DNA of 64,000 nt, from assembly GCA_038043185.1 (NCBI GenBank), contig JBBTCO010000004.1:1-64000 (forward strand). Direction: 5' to 3'. Under the pieces are notes generated by a model. That model ran no database searches. It was not told where the DNA came from and was given only the letters and a program-made list of their open reading frames with translations. This document shows positions 46,524 through 55,810 of this stretch, piece after piece (within the stretch, counting starts at the first letter, position 1; each line of letters begins with the position of its first letter). The stretch comes from UBA5009 sp038043185 (lineage in GTDB: Bacteria > Bdellovibrionota > Bdellovibrionia > Bdellovibrionales > Bdellovibrionaceae). Position numbers and translations under genes: made by a program.

Positions 46524-49271
46524 CTAATTTTTAAACTGAAGCTGAATTTTATCGAAGGCTTCCTGCAACTTTTCCCTTTGAGGCGCAGCTCCTTGAGCAA
46601 AGTCAGGGCGTCCTCCGCCTTTACCACCCATGATGCCCGCGATTTCCTTCAGTAAATCACCGGCCTTGTGTTCGGCCGACAAATTTTTACTGACGCTGAC
46701 AATGATTGGGTGGCTTTGCTCGCCTCGTCCAACGACGACGACGACTCCAGATTGGATTTTATTTTTTAAGTGATCAGTAACTTGAGCTAGTACCTCACGG
46801 TCATCCAGATCCAAGGCCACCGTAACGAGTTTGCCGGAAACTCCAGTTTTAGATTTAAACGAAGAAGCTTTCGAGGCCAGTTCGTCGATATTAATTTTTG
46901 AGCCTTGAATTTTTCGAATTTCTTTTTCAAGAGTGCGGATTTCCTCGCGTTTTTGTTCAATATACTGGCTGAGTTCTTGCCCTTGCGAGGATAAAATATC
47001 CAAAGATGAAGCGGGAAGTCCCACAGTCTTTCTTGCTTCCAGAGCTTCCTGTGCGCCAGCCATCAAATAGCGAATTCCCACTTCGCCCGTGAGGGCCTCT
47101 ATACGACGAACACCGGAGCTGACTCCAGTCTCGGAAACAATTTTAAAAACGCGAATTTGTGAAGTGTTATTGACATGAGTGCCGCCGCACAGCTCACAGG
47201 AAAAATTCCCCATGCGAAGGACGCGCACTTGATCACCATATTTTTCGCCAAATAAAGCCATGGCACCTGATTCAAGAGCATTTTTATGCGACATCGTTTC
47301 GGACTCGACCTTAATTCCCAAAGCAATTTGTTCATTCACCAGCTCTTCCACTTTCGCAATTTCTTCTGCCTTCATCGCTTTATTGTGAGTGAAATCAAAA
47401 CGCAATCGCGCGGGGTCTACGACCGAGCCAGCTTGACCAACATGAGTTCCCAAAACTTGCCGAAGAGCTGCATGCATAAGATGAGTGGCGGAATGATTGG
47501 CCATGGTGTTTCTGCGGTCTCGATTTTCCACCTGTGCGGTTACCACATCGCCAATTTTAAGTGAAGCTTTGTTCACCTGAATGTGGTGCAAGTAAACAGA
47601 ATTTTGTTGAGTCGTATTGAAGACAGAAATATCTTGAGTCTGAGTGCTCAACGGGCCCAGGACCATGTGCCCCAGATCACCGACTTGGCCTCCGCCTTCA
47701 GCATAAAATGAAGTTTCATCCAGAATAACAAAACCTTTTTCGCCGGAATTCAGAACACTGACTTCTTTTTGGCCATTTGATAAAGCCAACACTTTGCCTT
47801 TATTTGAAAGATGTTCGTAACCAACAAATTTTGTTGAGCCGGAAGCCTGTTTAATTTTTTGAGTTAACTGAATCAAATGACTTTCGTCGGCGGCAAGGGA
47901 CTGACCTCGCCATGAAGCTTTTGCTTTTGTGCGAGCCTCTTCCATTTGCTCATCAAAATTTTTCTCGTCGATCGTCAGACCTTGTTCGTTGGCAATAACC
48001 CGAGTTAAGTCTGCGGGAAATCCATAGGTGTCGTAAAGTTTGAAAACAACTTCTCCAGAAACTACTTTTTGTCCTTTGGATTGAACTTTTTTTAACTCTT
48101 CATTCAAGATTTGTGTGCCTTGATCCAAAGTTGTCAGAAAGCGAGACTCTTCATCTTTGACAGTGGAAATGATCAGTTCACGACGTTGCTGTAATTCGGG
48201 ATAAACATCGTCCATGTGTTGGATAAGGGATTCAACCATTCCTGGCAATAGCGATTTTTCGGAATTGAGCTTGTGTCCAAAACGAATAGCGCGACGAAGA
48301 ATTCTTCGCAAAACATAACCGCGACCTTCGTTACTGGGTAAAGCGCCATCGGCAATTAAAAAACCAGTAGCCCGACAGTGATCAGCCAAAACTCGCAGTG
48401 CCGCAGTTTTTTCTGCAACCGCAGGATTCTTTTTTAAGATATCGAGGTCGGTGACATAATCCGCACCGGAAATTTTACAGGCCTTTTCGATCATCGGAGA
48501 AAATAAATCCGTATCATAGTTATTAAATTTTCCTTGAAGAGCGGCAACCACGCGCTCGAGCCCCGAGCCCGTATCAACAGAAGGTTTTGGAAGTGGGTCC
48601 ATGACGCCAGGGGATTTTTCGTAGAACTGCATGAAAACTAAATTCCATATTTCAACAAATCGATCTTCGCCGCCAACAATGCCTTTGAAAGGATCTGATT
48701 CTTTACCTGCTTTGGGACCGTGATCATAAAAAATTTCTGTGCACGGCCCGCAAGGACCGGTGTCGCCCATTCTCCAAAAGTTATCCTTTTCACCCAGACG
48801 AAAAATGCGATCGCGTGGAATGCCTTCTTGTTTGTGCCAAATATCAGCGGCTTCATCGTCAGTTTCAAAAACGGTGACATAAAGTTTTTCTTTGGGAATT
48901 CCATAATCTTTGGTCAAAAGTTCCCAAGCAAAATGGATCGCATCTTTTTTAAAGTAATCGCCAAAAGAAAAATTTCCCAACATTTCAAAAAAGGTATGAT
49001 GTCGGGCGGTGAAGCCAACATTTTCCAAATCATTGTGTTTACCACCTGCACGTACAACTTTTTGCACTGAAACGGCACGGCTGTAATCTCGTTTTTCAAT
49101 TCCAACGAAAGTATTTTTAAATTGATTCATTCCCGCATTGGCAAAAAGCAAAGTGGGATCGTTTTCGGGAATCAAAGAAGAGCTGGGGACAATGGTGTGT
49201 CCTTGGCGTTTGAAATAATCGACAAAGGTTTGTCGAATTTGATGGCTGCTGTTATTTTTTGTTGTTGGCAT
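46524..49271 (-). CDS. alaS: Alanyl-tRNA synthetase
   Basis: A 915-aa class II synthetase. IRQTFVDYFKRQGHTIVPSSSLIP begins the catalytic core. The editing-domain zinc ligands are in NHSATHLMHAALR and CELCGGTHVNNTSQI, and the C-terminal DHHA1 domain ends in GIMGGKGGGRPDFAQGA. Full family length. recX precedes it in the minus direction, as often seen in the recA-recX-alaS neighbourhood; recA is nearby on the other strand. Confidence 0.97.
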   Translation of the reverse strand: MPTTKNNSSHQIRQTFVDYFKRQGHTIVPSSSLIPENDPTLLFANAGMNQFKNTFVGIEKRDYSRAVSVQKVVRAGGKHNDLENVGFTARHHTFFEMLGNFSFGDYFKKDAIHFAWELLTKDYGIPKEKLYVTVFETDDEAADIWHKQEGIPRDRIFRLGEKDNFWRMGDTGPCGPCTEIFYDHGPKAGKESDPFKGIVGGEDRFVEIWNLVFMQFYEKSPGVMDPLPKPSVDTGSGLERVVAALQGKFNNYDTDLFSPMIEKACKISGADYVTDLDILKKNPAVAEKTAALRVLADHCRATGFLIADGALPSNEGRGYVLRRILRRAIRFGHKLNSEKSLLPGMVESLIQHMDDVYPELQQRRELIISTVKDEESRFLTTLDQGTQILNEELKKVQSKGQKVVSGEVVFKLYDTYGFPADLTRVIANEQGLTIDEKNFDEQMEEARTKAKASWRGQSLAADESHLIQLTQKIKQASGSTKFVGYEHLSNKGKVLALSNGQKEVSVLNSGEKGFVILDETSFYAEGGGQVGDLGHMVLGPLSTQTQDISVFNTTQQNSVYLHHIQVNKASLKIGDVVTAQVENRDRRNTMANHSATHLMHAALRQVLGTHVGQAGSVVDPARLRFDFTHNKAMKAEEIAKVEELVNEQIALGIKVESETMSHKNALESGAMALFGEKYGDQVRVLRMGNFSCELCGGTHVNNTSQIRVFKIVSETGVSSGVRRIEALTGEVGIRYLMAGAQEALEARKTVGLPASSLDILSSQGQELSQYIEQKREEIRTLEKEIRKIQGSKINIDELASKASSFKSKTGVSGKLVTVALDLDDREVLAQVTDHLKNKIQSGVVVVVGRGEQSHPIIVSVSKNLSAEHKAGDLLKEIAGIMGGKGGGRPDFAQGAAPQREKLQEAFDKIQLQFKN

Positions 49272-49304
49272 ATCCCGACAGTTTTAAACTTTTATTCAGC
49301 AGGA

Positions 49305-49766
49305 TCAAGTCACAACTCGCAGCTCAAGCAAAACTTTACGAATAATTTGCTGAGGAAAGCCTCGGGATTGCAGGAACCGGCCCAAACTGGCTCTAATTTT
49401 AGGATCACTCACGTCAGCATATTTTTTCGTTCGCCGTTTTGATGCAACTAAGGCCAAGGCTTTTTCGTATTCGAGATCTAAATCCATAGCTACTTTTGGT
49501 AGGCCCTTTTTGATCAATGAATTATTGATGCTTTGAATGCCCTTACCCCTACGATGCAGAGCTCGTGCTAAAGTTTCGGCTAGCTTGGTGTTTTCGCCAA
49601 TCCAATTATGCTCATGGGCATAAACTAGGGCTTTTTCAATGTCCTCAATTGCAAACTCCCGCAATTTCAGTTTTTGTCTAAGTTCTCTTTCAGAATGATC
49701 ACGACGAGCCAAAAGATCCATCATGACATTTCTTGCTGTGCGCGGAGGTCGTCTGCTAGTAGCCAT
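49305..49766 (-). CDS. recX: RecX regulatory protein
   Basis: A 153-aa RecX, which caps RecA filaments. The repeated three-helix unit is seen in ARNVMMDLLARRDHSERELRQKL, in RALHRRGKGIQSINNSLIKKGL, and in RASLGRFLQSRGFPQQIIRKVL. Located between alaS and the recA region rather than directly after recA. Confidence 0.85.
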   Translation of the reverse strand: MATSRRPPRTARNVMMDLLARRDHSERELRQKLKLREFAIEDIEKALVYAHEHNWIGENTKLAETLARALHRRGKGIQSINNSLIKKGLPKVAMDLDLEYEKALALVASKRRTKKYADVSDPKIRASLGRFLQSRGFPQQIIRKVLLELRVVT

Positions 49767-49871
49767 ACAAAATTTTTCTTAGATCGCCCGGAAGAGTCAA
49801 GAAATTCTAGAGTCTTAATATATAATGGCATCCGAATAACGAAGAGAACACCCGAGGTTCACAAGTCAACA

Positions 49872-49953
49872 GTGTACAGACCTACTTACCTACCTGCTCA
49901 GAAGGATTGCAAGTTATAACCTTCAATCTTTCTGAGTCGGAGGTAAGGTACAC
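49872..49953 (+). promoter_or_regulatory. Large hairpin sequestering the HTH-gene ribosome binding site
   Basis: GTGTAC (49872-49877) and GTACAC (49948-49953) enclose an imperfect 24-bp inverted repeat (49885-49909 with 49924-49947). The Shine-Dalgarno GGAGG of the following gene lies inside the right arm and the ATG is directly after it, so folding would block initiation. It could be an operator for the encoded repressor instead, or both. Confidence 0.55.
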
Positions 49954-50460
49954 ATGAATAGGCTAACTGAAAACGAATTACAAAAAGCATTTAAATTTTG
50001 GAATATAAAGTCAGGTCGACCCCAGAGCGACAAGTCTTTAAGTCCATATTTGCATGAACAAATTAAACCGTGGACGACTAGCCAAGAAAGTCGGTTAAAA
50101 ATAGCACGGACTGGACTTTTTTTAGCAACAACTACTGTCGCCAAAAAACTTAATGTGTCCCATTCTGCTTATGCAGATTATGAAAAATGTGAAGAACGGG
50201 GTTCAATTAGTTTGGCAACATTAGCTCGAGTTGCGGAGGCTATGGACTGCGAGTTGGTCTATGCAATCAGGCCTAAAAGTAAGAAATATTTTTCACAGAT
50301 AATTTGGGAACAATTATTACCAAATGCACTTCTTCATCCCTGGATGAAAAAATGTGATCAAAGAAAAAAAAGTGAAGCGTTATCCTATATTGCTAAAAAA
50401 TTCATGCAGGATCCAAAATTTCGTAAAAAACAGGGCTGGTCCCAAAGAAAAAATAACTAA
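49954..50460 (+). CDS. HTH protein of mobile mystery protein A type
   Basis: A 168-aa protein with an XRE-like helix-turn-helix (TTVAKKLNVSHSAYADYEKCE). The context SRLKIARTGLFLATTTVAKK, GSISLATLARVAEAMDCELVYAIRP is diagnostic of the mobile mystery protein A family. Those genes are typically found beside a Fic-domain partner (mystery protein B) on mobile elements. No Fic gene follows, so this copy is an orphan. The A/T-rich composition and the unusual leader hairpin also suggest acquisition by transfer. Probable DNA-binding autoregulator. Confidence 0.72.
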   Translation: MNRLTENELQKAFKFWNIKSGRPQSDKSLSPYLHEQIKPWTTSQESRLKIARTGLFLATTTVAKKLNVSHSAYADYEKCEERGSISLATLARVAEAMDCELVYAIRPKSKKYFSQIIWEQLLPNALLHPWMKKCDQRKKSEALSYIAKKFMQDPKFRKKQGWSQRKNN

Positions 50461-50547
50461 TTTTTCTATGGACCTGCCGCACTTGTTAATATGAAATTTG
50501 AGTCGAAGGCCAAAATACAACACTAACCTCGAAGGGCAAAAGCAATA

Positions 50548-51039
50548 ATGAAAAATTTTAAACTGAATACGTTGCTTCAAACCTTCTCATTGTTAAAAAT
50601 TCCCTTACTTGGATTTATGCAACCCAGGGTCATAGAATTGTCGGCGGACAGAAGCATCGTTCGCGTGAAGCTGGGTTACATCACTCGAAATCACTTGGGC
50701 TCGATGTATTTCGGTGCTTTAGCTATGGGAGCCGAGCTTTCCATCGGGGTTAAGGTTTTTGAAAAGATTCAGGTTCATAAAGCACCAGTTAGTTTTATTT
50801 TTAAAGATTTCGACTGTCGTTTCCATCGTCGAGCTCAGATGGATATTGATTTTTGTTTTTTAGATATTCAAAAAGTGGACGAACTTGTGGAAAAAGCCAT
50901 TCAGTCGGGGGAAAGAGTTGAAGGGCGTTTCGAAGGTTTCGCTCTGGAAAAAGGAAAAGATCCAGCTCAGGCTTCCCAGGAAGAAAAAATCATGACTTAT
51001 GGTTTAACTTTATCAGTGAAAAAGCTGTTGGAATCTTGA
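50548..51039 (+). CDS. DUF4442 hotdog-fold thioesterase-like protein
   Basis: A 163-aa protein of the DUF4442 group within the hotdog-fold thioesterases. The defining segment is LGYITRNHLGSMYFGALAMGAELSIGVKVF, followed by FIFKDFDCRFHRRAQMDIDF. It probably acts on an acyl-CoA or acyl carrier protein, inferred from the fold. pgpA overlaps its end, consistent with lipid metabolism. Confidence 0.8.
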   Translation: MKNFKLNTLLQTFSLLKIPLLGFMQPRVIELSADRSIVRVKLGYITRNHLGSMYFGALAMGAELSIGVKVFEKIQVHKAPVSFIFKDFDCRFHRRAQMDIDFCFLDIQKVDELVEKAIQSGERVEGRFEGFALEKGKDPAQASQEEKIMTYGLTLSVKKLLES

Positions 51040-51557
51040 GCGAATTCGAGGATGATTCGGCCATGGACGTGGCTCGCACATTTTTAATTTCTTTAGCTAC
51101 ATTTTTTGGCATTGGTCGACTTCCCAAGACGCCCGGGACTTGGGGTACCCTTGCTTGCCTGCCTTTAGCTTTGCTTTTGAATTATTGGGGGCCGTTTTTT
51201 GCGATGATCTTTACGGTCCTAATGCTCCCCGTCGCAATTTTGTCCGCTGAACTTTACGAGAAAAAAAATGGTGGCCATGACTCGAAAGAGATTGTGATTG
51301 ATGAGGTTTTAGGTTTTTTGATCACGATGACGTGGCTTCCCATTAGCTGGCAAAGTTACGCCATTGGATTTTTTCTATTTCGTTTTCTGGACATCTTAAA
51401 ACCATTTCCCATAGGATATATAGATAAGAAGGTTCGAGGCGGTCTTGGTGTTGTCGCTGATGATGTTGCCGCAGGAATTATAGCTAATATTGTCTTACAA
51501 GTGATTTACACAAAGACATCTTGGTTAGGTTCTCAAGTGGTCACAGCGGGATTTTAA
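51036..51557 (+). CDS. pgpA: Phosphatidylglycerophosphatase A
   Basis: A 173-aa integral membrane phosphatase of cardiolipin/PG synthesis. Motifs are LATFFGIGRLPKTPGTWGTL near the N-terminus, then HDSKEIVIDEVLGFLITM and FRFLDILKPFPIGYID, with GVVADDVAAGIIAN at the end. The TTG at 51036 overlaps the preceding stop (TTGA). An ATG at 51063 would also give a complete protein. Confidence 0.93.
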   Translation: MSEFEDDSAMDVARTFLISLATFFGIGRLPKTPGTWGTLACLPLALLLNYWGPFFAMIFTVLMLPVAILSAELYEKKNGGHDSKEIVIDEVLGFLITMTWLPISWQSYAIGFFLFRFLDILKPFPIGYIDKKVRGGLGVVADDVAAGIIANIVLQVIYTKTSWLGSQVVTAGF

Positions 51558-51560
51558 GAA

Positions 51561-52040
51561 ATGAAAAATCCAACAACACTAACTCAACTCATCGAAATCT
51601 TTCGCTCGAGAAAGCTCACTTTGAGCTTTGCTGAAAGTTGTACTGGAGGAAGACTTTCGGCTTACGTGGCAGAGCAACCCGGGGTTTCTGATATCTTTTT
51701 GGGTTCTGTCATTAGTTACTCGAATCAAGTGAAAGAGGATCTTCTTGGGGTTCGTCGAGACACCCTTCTGAGTGAGGGTGCCGTGAGCGACAAAATCGCT
51801 CGCCAAATGGCGCATGGAGTGCGCCGACAGATACATTCTGATTGGTCTGTAGCTATCACAGGAATTGCGGGTCCGAGCGGAGGATCACCCGAAAAACCTG
51901 TGGGAACAGTGTGGTTCGCCGTGTGTGGACCAAACTTTGAAGCTGCGGAAAAAAAACTCTTTAAGGGTTCTCGCGTGGAGATTCAAGACCACGCAGTGAA
52001 TTTCGCGATAGAGTTTTTGATTCAGAGTGTGCTGCCCTGA
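51561..52040 (+). CDS. pncC: CinA-family nicotinamide-nucleotide amidohydrolase
   Basis: A 159-aa stand-alone CinA C-terminal domain that deamidates NMN. The catalytic block is LSFAESCTGGRLSAYVAEQPG, then FLGSVISYSNQVKEDLLGV and AITGIAGPSGGSPEKPVGTV. In many genomes cinA lies upstream of recA, as here (65 nt). Confidence 0.92.
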   Translation: MKNPTTLTQLIEIFRSRKLTLSFAESCTGGRLSAYVAEQPGVSDIFLGSVISYSNQVKEDLLGVRRDTLLSEGAVSDKIARQMAHGVRRQIHSDWSVAITGIAGPSGGSPEKPVGTVWFAVCGPNFEAAEKKLFKGSRVEIQDHAVNFAIEFLIQSVLP

Positions 52041-52105
52041 CAATTTGGATGACGAACTTAAAAAGAAGTAAGGAAAAAACTTTAACAACAAAAAAGAGGT
52101 AGAAA

Positions 52106-53272
52106 ATGGCGAATACAACCAGTTCGAATATGGATTCTAAGGCAACAACCGAAAAAGCAAAAGCTCTTGATTTGGCAGTGTCCACGATCGAGAAGCAATT
52201 TGGTAAAGGCTCGATCATGCGTTTGGGCGCAAACGACAGCTTGATCAAAGATTTTGAAACGATCAGCACGGGGGCCCTGAGCTTAGATATCGCTTTAGGT
52301 ATCGGCGGTCTTCCTAAAGGAAGAATTGTCGAGATCTATGGCCCAGAGTCTTCAGGAAAAACAACTTTGGCTTTGTCAGTGATTGCTCAAGCTCAGAAAA
52401 AAGGCGGAGTAGTTGCTTTCGTCGATGCGGAACATGCTCTTGATGTATCTTACGCTCGGAAATTAGGCGTGAATACCGAAGATCTTTTGATCTCTCAACC
52501 GGACACGGGTGAACAAGCTTTAGAAATTACCGAAACATTGGTGCGCTCTGGAGCCATCGACGTGTTGATCGTGGATTCTGTGGCGGCCCTTGTTCCTCGC
52601 GCTGAAATCGAAGGCGAAATGGGCGATAGCCACATGGGTTTGCAAGCGCGTTTAATGTCGCAAGCTTTGCGAAAATTAACTGCGGCCATCAATCGTTCAC
52701 AAACCTTGGTTATTTTCATCAATCAAATTCGTATGAAAATTGGCGTGATGTTTGGAAATCCAGAGACGACAACTGGCGGTAATGCTTTGAAATTTTATGC
52801 TTCTGTTCGTTTGGATGTTCGCCGTGTGGGCGCCTTGAAAAACGGGGAAGATGTCATAGGTAATCGCACTGCCGTGAAAGTGGTAAAAAATAAAATGGCT
52901 CCGCCGTTCACCAAAGTGGAATTTGATTTGATGTTTGGTGAAGGAATTTCCGCAGAGGGCGACATTTTAGATTTGGCGGTAACTGCGAACATGGTTGAAA
53001 AATCAGGTGCATGGTTCAGCTATAAAGGTGAGCGTATGGGACAAGGTCGCGATCAGGCGAAAAATTTCTTGAAAGAACATCCTCAAGCTATGGTTGATCT
53101 TCGTGCGCAAATTTTATCCGCAAACGGGATTGGTAAATTACTGATGGATGTAGATGCCCTTGCCGCTTCGAAAGGTGAGGCTGTAGCGACGGAAGCTTTG
53201 GATCTAGATACAGAAGAAGGAAAAGTTTCTAAAACTGGCGCTAAAGATAAGAAAAAATCTTCTAAGCACTAA
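52106..53272 (+). CDS. recA: RecA recombinase
   Basis: A 388-aa RecA. Walker A is GPESSGKTTL, and the L2-region segment is GNALKFYASVRLDVRR. The catalytic Glu region is VAFVDAEHALDVSYA. The C-terminal 40 residues are an acidic then Lys-rich tail (DTEEGKVSKTGAKDKKKSSK). AAAGAGG lies upstream of the ATG. I see no recognisable LexA box in the 65-bp spacer, so SOS control is uncertain. Confidence 0.98.
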   Translation: MANTTSSNMDSKATTEKAKALDLAVSTIEKQFGKGSIMRLGANDSLIKDFETISTGALSLDIALGIGGLPKGRIVEIYGPESSGKTTLALSVIAQAQKKGGVVAFVDAEHALDVSYARKLGVNTEDLLISQPDTGEQALEITETLVRSGAIDVLIVDSVAALVPRAEIEGEMGDSHMGLQARLMSQALRKLTAAINRSQTLVIFINQIRMKIGVMFGNPETTTGGNALKFYASVRLDVRRVGALKNGEDVIGNRTAVKVVKNKMAPPFTKVEFDLMFGEGISAEGDILDLAVTANMVEKSGAWFSYKGERMGQGRDQAKNFLKEHPQAMVDLRAQILSANGIGKLLMDVDALAASKGEAVATEALDLDTEEGKVSKTGAKDKKKSSKH

Positions 53273-53310
53273 TTAGAAATTAGAATTTTCTGAAATTTAT
53301 TTCATTTAAA

Positions 53311-53340
53311 GGGGCTATAATTTAGCCCCCTTTTTATTTT
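53311..53340 (+). terminator. Terminator of recA
   Basis: GGGGCTA (53311-53317), loop TAATT, TAGCCCC (53323-53329), then CTTTTTATTTT. Confidence 0.9.
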
Positions 53341-53382
53341 AGCGGAGCTTAGCTTGAAATTAAATGATGAAGGTATTGTGTC

Positions 53383-53440
53383 TTTTTCTTACTCACAAAG
53401 ATGGCAACATTTATATTGACATCTTTGTGAGTAAGAAAAA
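53383..53440. repeat. Palindromic repeat, copy 2
   Basis: 21-bp perfect arms (53383-53403 and 53420-53440) are identical to the arms of the copy at 10696-10755 over those bases. The 16-nt centre is different. It stands between the recA terminator and a small secreted-protein gene. As in copy 1, T-tracts are outside at the 5' end of the palindrome. Confidence 0.85.
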
Positions 53441-53515
53441 GGTAGATAGCGACTTTAGTTTTGCTTTGGTTATCCGATAAAAGGACGTTGTTTTAAAAAC
53501 TTTAAAGGAGCCAAA

Positions 53516-53821
53516 ATGAAAAAAGTAATTTTGTTTGTTATGTTGATTTCTCTCGGAACCTTTGCCGAAGAAACGCCAGCGGACCCGGTCGATCAACGAC
53601 AAGAAAATCAAGAAAAAAGAATTGAAGAAGGTAAAGCCTCCGGTCAATTAACTGAAAAGGAAGAGCATCGTTTAAAGCGACGTCAACATCGCATCGAAAA
53701 AGCCGAAAAAAGAGCTGAAGCCGATGGGACAGTGACCCCCGAAGAAGCTAAGAAACTTAAACACATGCAGAACCGAGCTAGTCGCGAGATCTATCGTAAA
53801 AAACACAATAAGCGGAAATAG
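53516..53821 (+). CDS. Small secreted basic/acidic helical protein
   Basis: A 101-aa protein with AAAGGAG 5 nt upstream. Signal peptide MKKVILFVMLISLGTFA. The mature 84 residues are highly charged and helical, with two similar half-repeats: QENQEKRIEEGKASGQLTEKE followed by HRLKRRQHRIE, and EADGTVTPEEAKKLKHMQNRA. The turn regions (ASGQLTEKE, ADGTVTPEE) resemble an EF-hand-like or helix-hairpin unit found in small periplasmic proteins. No assigned function. Confidence 0.75.
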   Translation: MKKVILFVMLISLGTFAEETPADPVDQRQENQEKRIEEGKASGQLTEKEEHRLKRRQHRIEKAEKRAEADGTVTPEEAKKLKHMQNRASREIYRKKHNKRK

Positions 53822-53905
53822 AATGTTTCATTTTGAGATTCCTTAAGCGAAAATCAAGAGTTTCAAAGGAAATGACGATAAGCTATTAGCTAGCTGGGGG
53901 ATTTG

Positions 53906-55810
53906 ATGTTTATCAAAAATAGAACACTATTTTTAGTTCTTTCCATATCATTCTTTGCCGTGACACTTCAGGCGCAAGATTGCCCTAATGGATTAAATCT
54001 TGTAAACGTTTTTACAGATGTAAGAGAAGCAAATGGTTGGGTATTTGGTCGAAGTGATTGTACTAGTCGGCCAAGGTTCGGCAAATATGTTGTTTGTTGC
54101 GAGGGGTATAAATCGCCTAAACCTCAAGCAATATCCCCCCCTCCGACAGGGGCGGACAGTGGAAAAAAGGTCATAGCTCCTCCTCCAAAAAAGGGAAACC
54201 CAAAGCAGGGTAATAATACTCCTCCAAAGAAAACTCCACGACCTGCGAATGGCATTGCTCAATTTCCAAATGAAGGAGTGGAAATGCAAGCTGGCATGAC
54301 TAATTTGCCTAACAATGCTGAACAACAAGAAGGCGCGCCACCACCATCTGGAAACACTCCACCTCCAACAGCAGCTTCGTCATCACAGCCCAGTCAAACA
54401 CAACAAGAAGGAGCGCAACGACCTGAGGCTAACAGTCCGCCGGCGGCTAATTCTACTCCTAGTCCTAATGTTATTAGTTCGGCAAGTTCCGTATGTACTA
54501 AGCCATTTTCTTTTCATTTTTATACTTATGAAGAATCCGAAAATTTTTATAAGACGCATATAAAAGATGGTTGTAATATGCAGGGCTCGGACGGCGGCTA
54601 TAGTGCTTGCTGTGAAAGAAATTCATCAGAACTTTCAGAAAACGAATTAGCTATTTGTCAGGAAGCCGAACAAGGGATTGCGAAATGCGAAGAAGATAAA
54701 GCTTCGGCAGAGAAAAATTGTGATCCTGAGCAAGGTGAAATGGCCAAGTGGACACAAGGTTTAAATGTGGCAGCTGCGGGACTTCGTACAGTGGGGCAAA
54801 TGAGTTTGCAATTAGCCTGTTCAGGTATGTCGACAGCCGCCGGTGGAATGAATGCGGCACTTGTCGGTTTTGAAACTATGTGTAACTCAAATCGAAACTC
54901 TTGTATTTCTTCCTGCGGTACTGTTGCAAAAGCTTTTAAAAAGTGTCCAGAAGCTTATTCGGGTTACAGCGCTCTGGAATCAAGCACTTCTAATGTCAGC
55001 GATGATTTACAAAAATGTAAAAGTTATGGTTCGCGAGTTCAAGCCGCTCAACAGAACGTTGCTCAGGTGATGGGTTCTATTCAGGCTTCTCAGCAGTGTG
55101 CTGCTTTTACCGCAGCGACCAGTGGAGGTGCGCTTTGTGCCAGTAATCCATTTGCACCGGGTTGTAATGGTGGCCCGCAGAACTGTGATAATCCTGCTTT
55201 TGCCGCATCCAACATGGTTTGCGTGTGTATGAAAAGCCCCAGCGATCCACGTTGTCTAAGCACTACTAGCCAGGCGACGCCAACACTTGAGAATATTGGT
55301 GGAGGTGCAGCTCCGCTCTTAAATACGGCTGGTGGTCTTTCGGGTTTGGGGACAGAAAATTCGGGTACGGGTTTAGCTCCGGGAGCGTTGCCTATGGCTG
55401 GTGCGGGACGCGCTGAAATCGGTGAGGATCCAGGTGGTAAAAAAGGTTCTGGCGCCGCTTTGAATCCCAATGGTGGTAGCAATAATGATAATGGAAATTC
55501 GGCTGGTGGTGGTGGCGGTGGGATTGAAAGAAACAGTCAGCAAGTTTATTCCGGTACTTGGGGTTCTGGTGGTGGCGGTGGAGGAAGTTTTGGTTCTCGA
55601 TCTGGTGGCGGCGGAACTTATTCAAGTAATGGAACTTATCGCGGCCCAACGGATGTGAATCCTTATAAACCGCCAAATAGCAAATTTTCTCCAGGTATGT
55701 CGGGAATGACCGGGCCAGACGGAGTCACTGGGCCTAACAGCACGACGATTTGGCAGAAGGTCAGCAATCGCTATCAAGTGAAAACTTATTCTTTAAAACA
55801 AAAGCCCTAA
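53906..55810 (+). CDS. Large secreted Cys- and Gly-rich protein
   Basis: A 634-aa exported protein from ATG 53906, with GGGGGA upstream. The signal peptide ends near LQAQ. There are two similar Cys-containing modules: DCPNGLNLVNVFTDVREANG to VVCCEGYK, and VCTKPFSFHFYTYEESENFY to YSACCERN. A Pro/Gln/Asn-rich spacer of about 110 residues separates them. Then a cysteine-rich helical core (CQEAEQGIAKCEEDKASAEKNC) precedes a Gly/Ser-rich C-terminus. The architecture suggests a surface-exposed structural or adhesive protein. It ends convergent with lysC, the stop codons overlapping. Confidence 0.72.
   Translation: MFIKNRTLFLVLSISFFAVTLQAQDCPNGLNLVNVFTDVREANGWVFGRSDCTSRPRFGKYVVCCEGYKSPKPQAISPPPTGADSGKKVIAPPPKKGNPKQGNNTPPKKTPRPANGIAQFPNEGVEMQAGMTNLPNNAEQQEGAPPPSGNTPPPTAASSSQPSQTQQEGAQRPEANSPPAANSTPSPNVISSASSVCTKPFSFHFYTYEESENFYKTHIKDGCNMQGSDGGYSACCERNSSELSENELAICQEAEQGIAKCEEDKASAEKNCDPEQGEMAKWTQGLNVAAAGLRTVGQMSLQLACSGMSTAAGGMNAALVGFETMCNSNRNSCISSCGTVAKAFKKCPEAYSGYSALESSTSNVSDDLQKCKSYGSRVQAAQQNVAQVMGSIQASQQCAAFTAATSGGALCASNPFAPGCNGGPQNCDNPAFAASNMVCVCMKSPSDPRCLSTTSQATPTLENIGGGAAPLLNTAGGLSGLGTENSGTGLAPGALPMAGAGRAEIGEDPGGKKGSGAALNPNGGSNNDNGNSAGGGGGGIERNSQQVYSGTWGSGGGGGGSFGSRSGGGGTYSSNGTYRGPTDVNPYKPPNSKFSPGMSGMTGPDGVTGPNSTTIWQKVSNRYQVKTYSLKQKP

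Noticed and set aside
49872..49953. CRISPR array or tRNA gene
   Set aside because: Only a single inverted repeat, no regular spacing. No CRISPR array or tRNA was recognised anywhere in the window.
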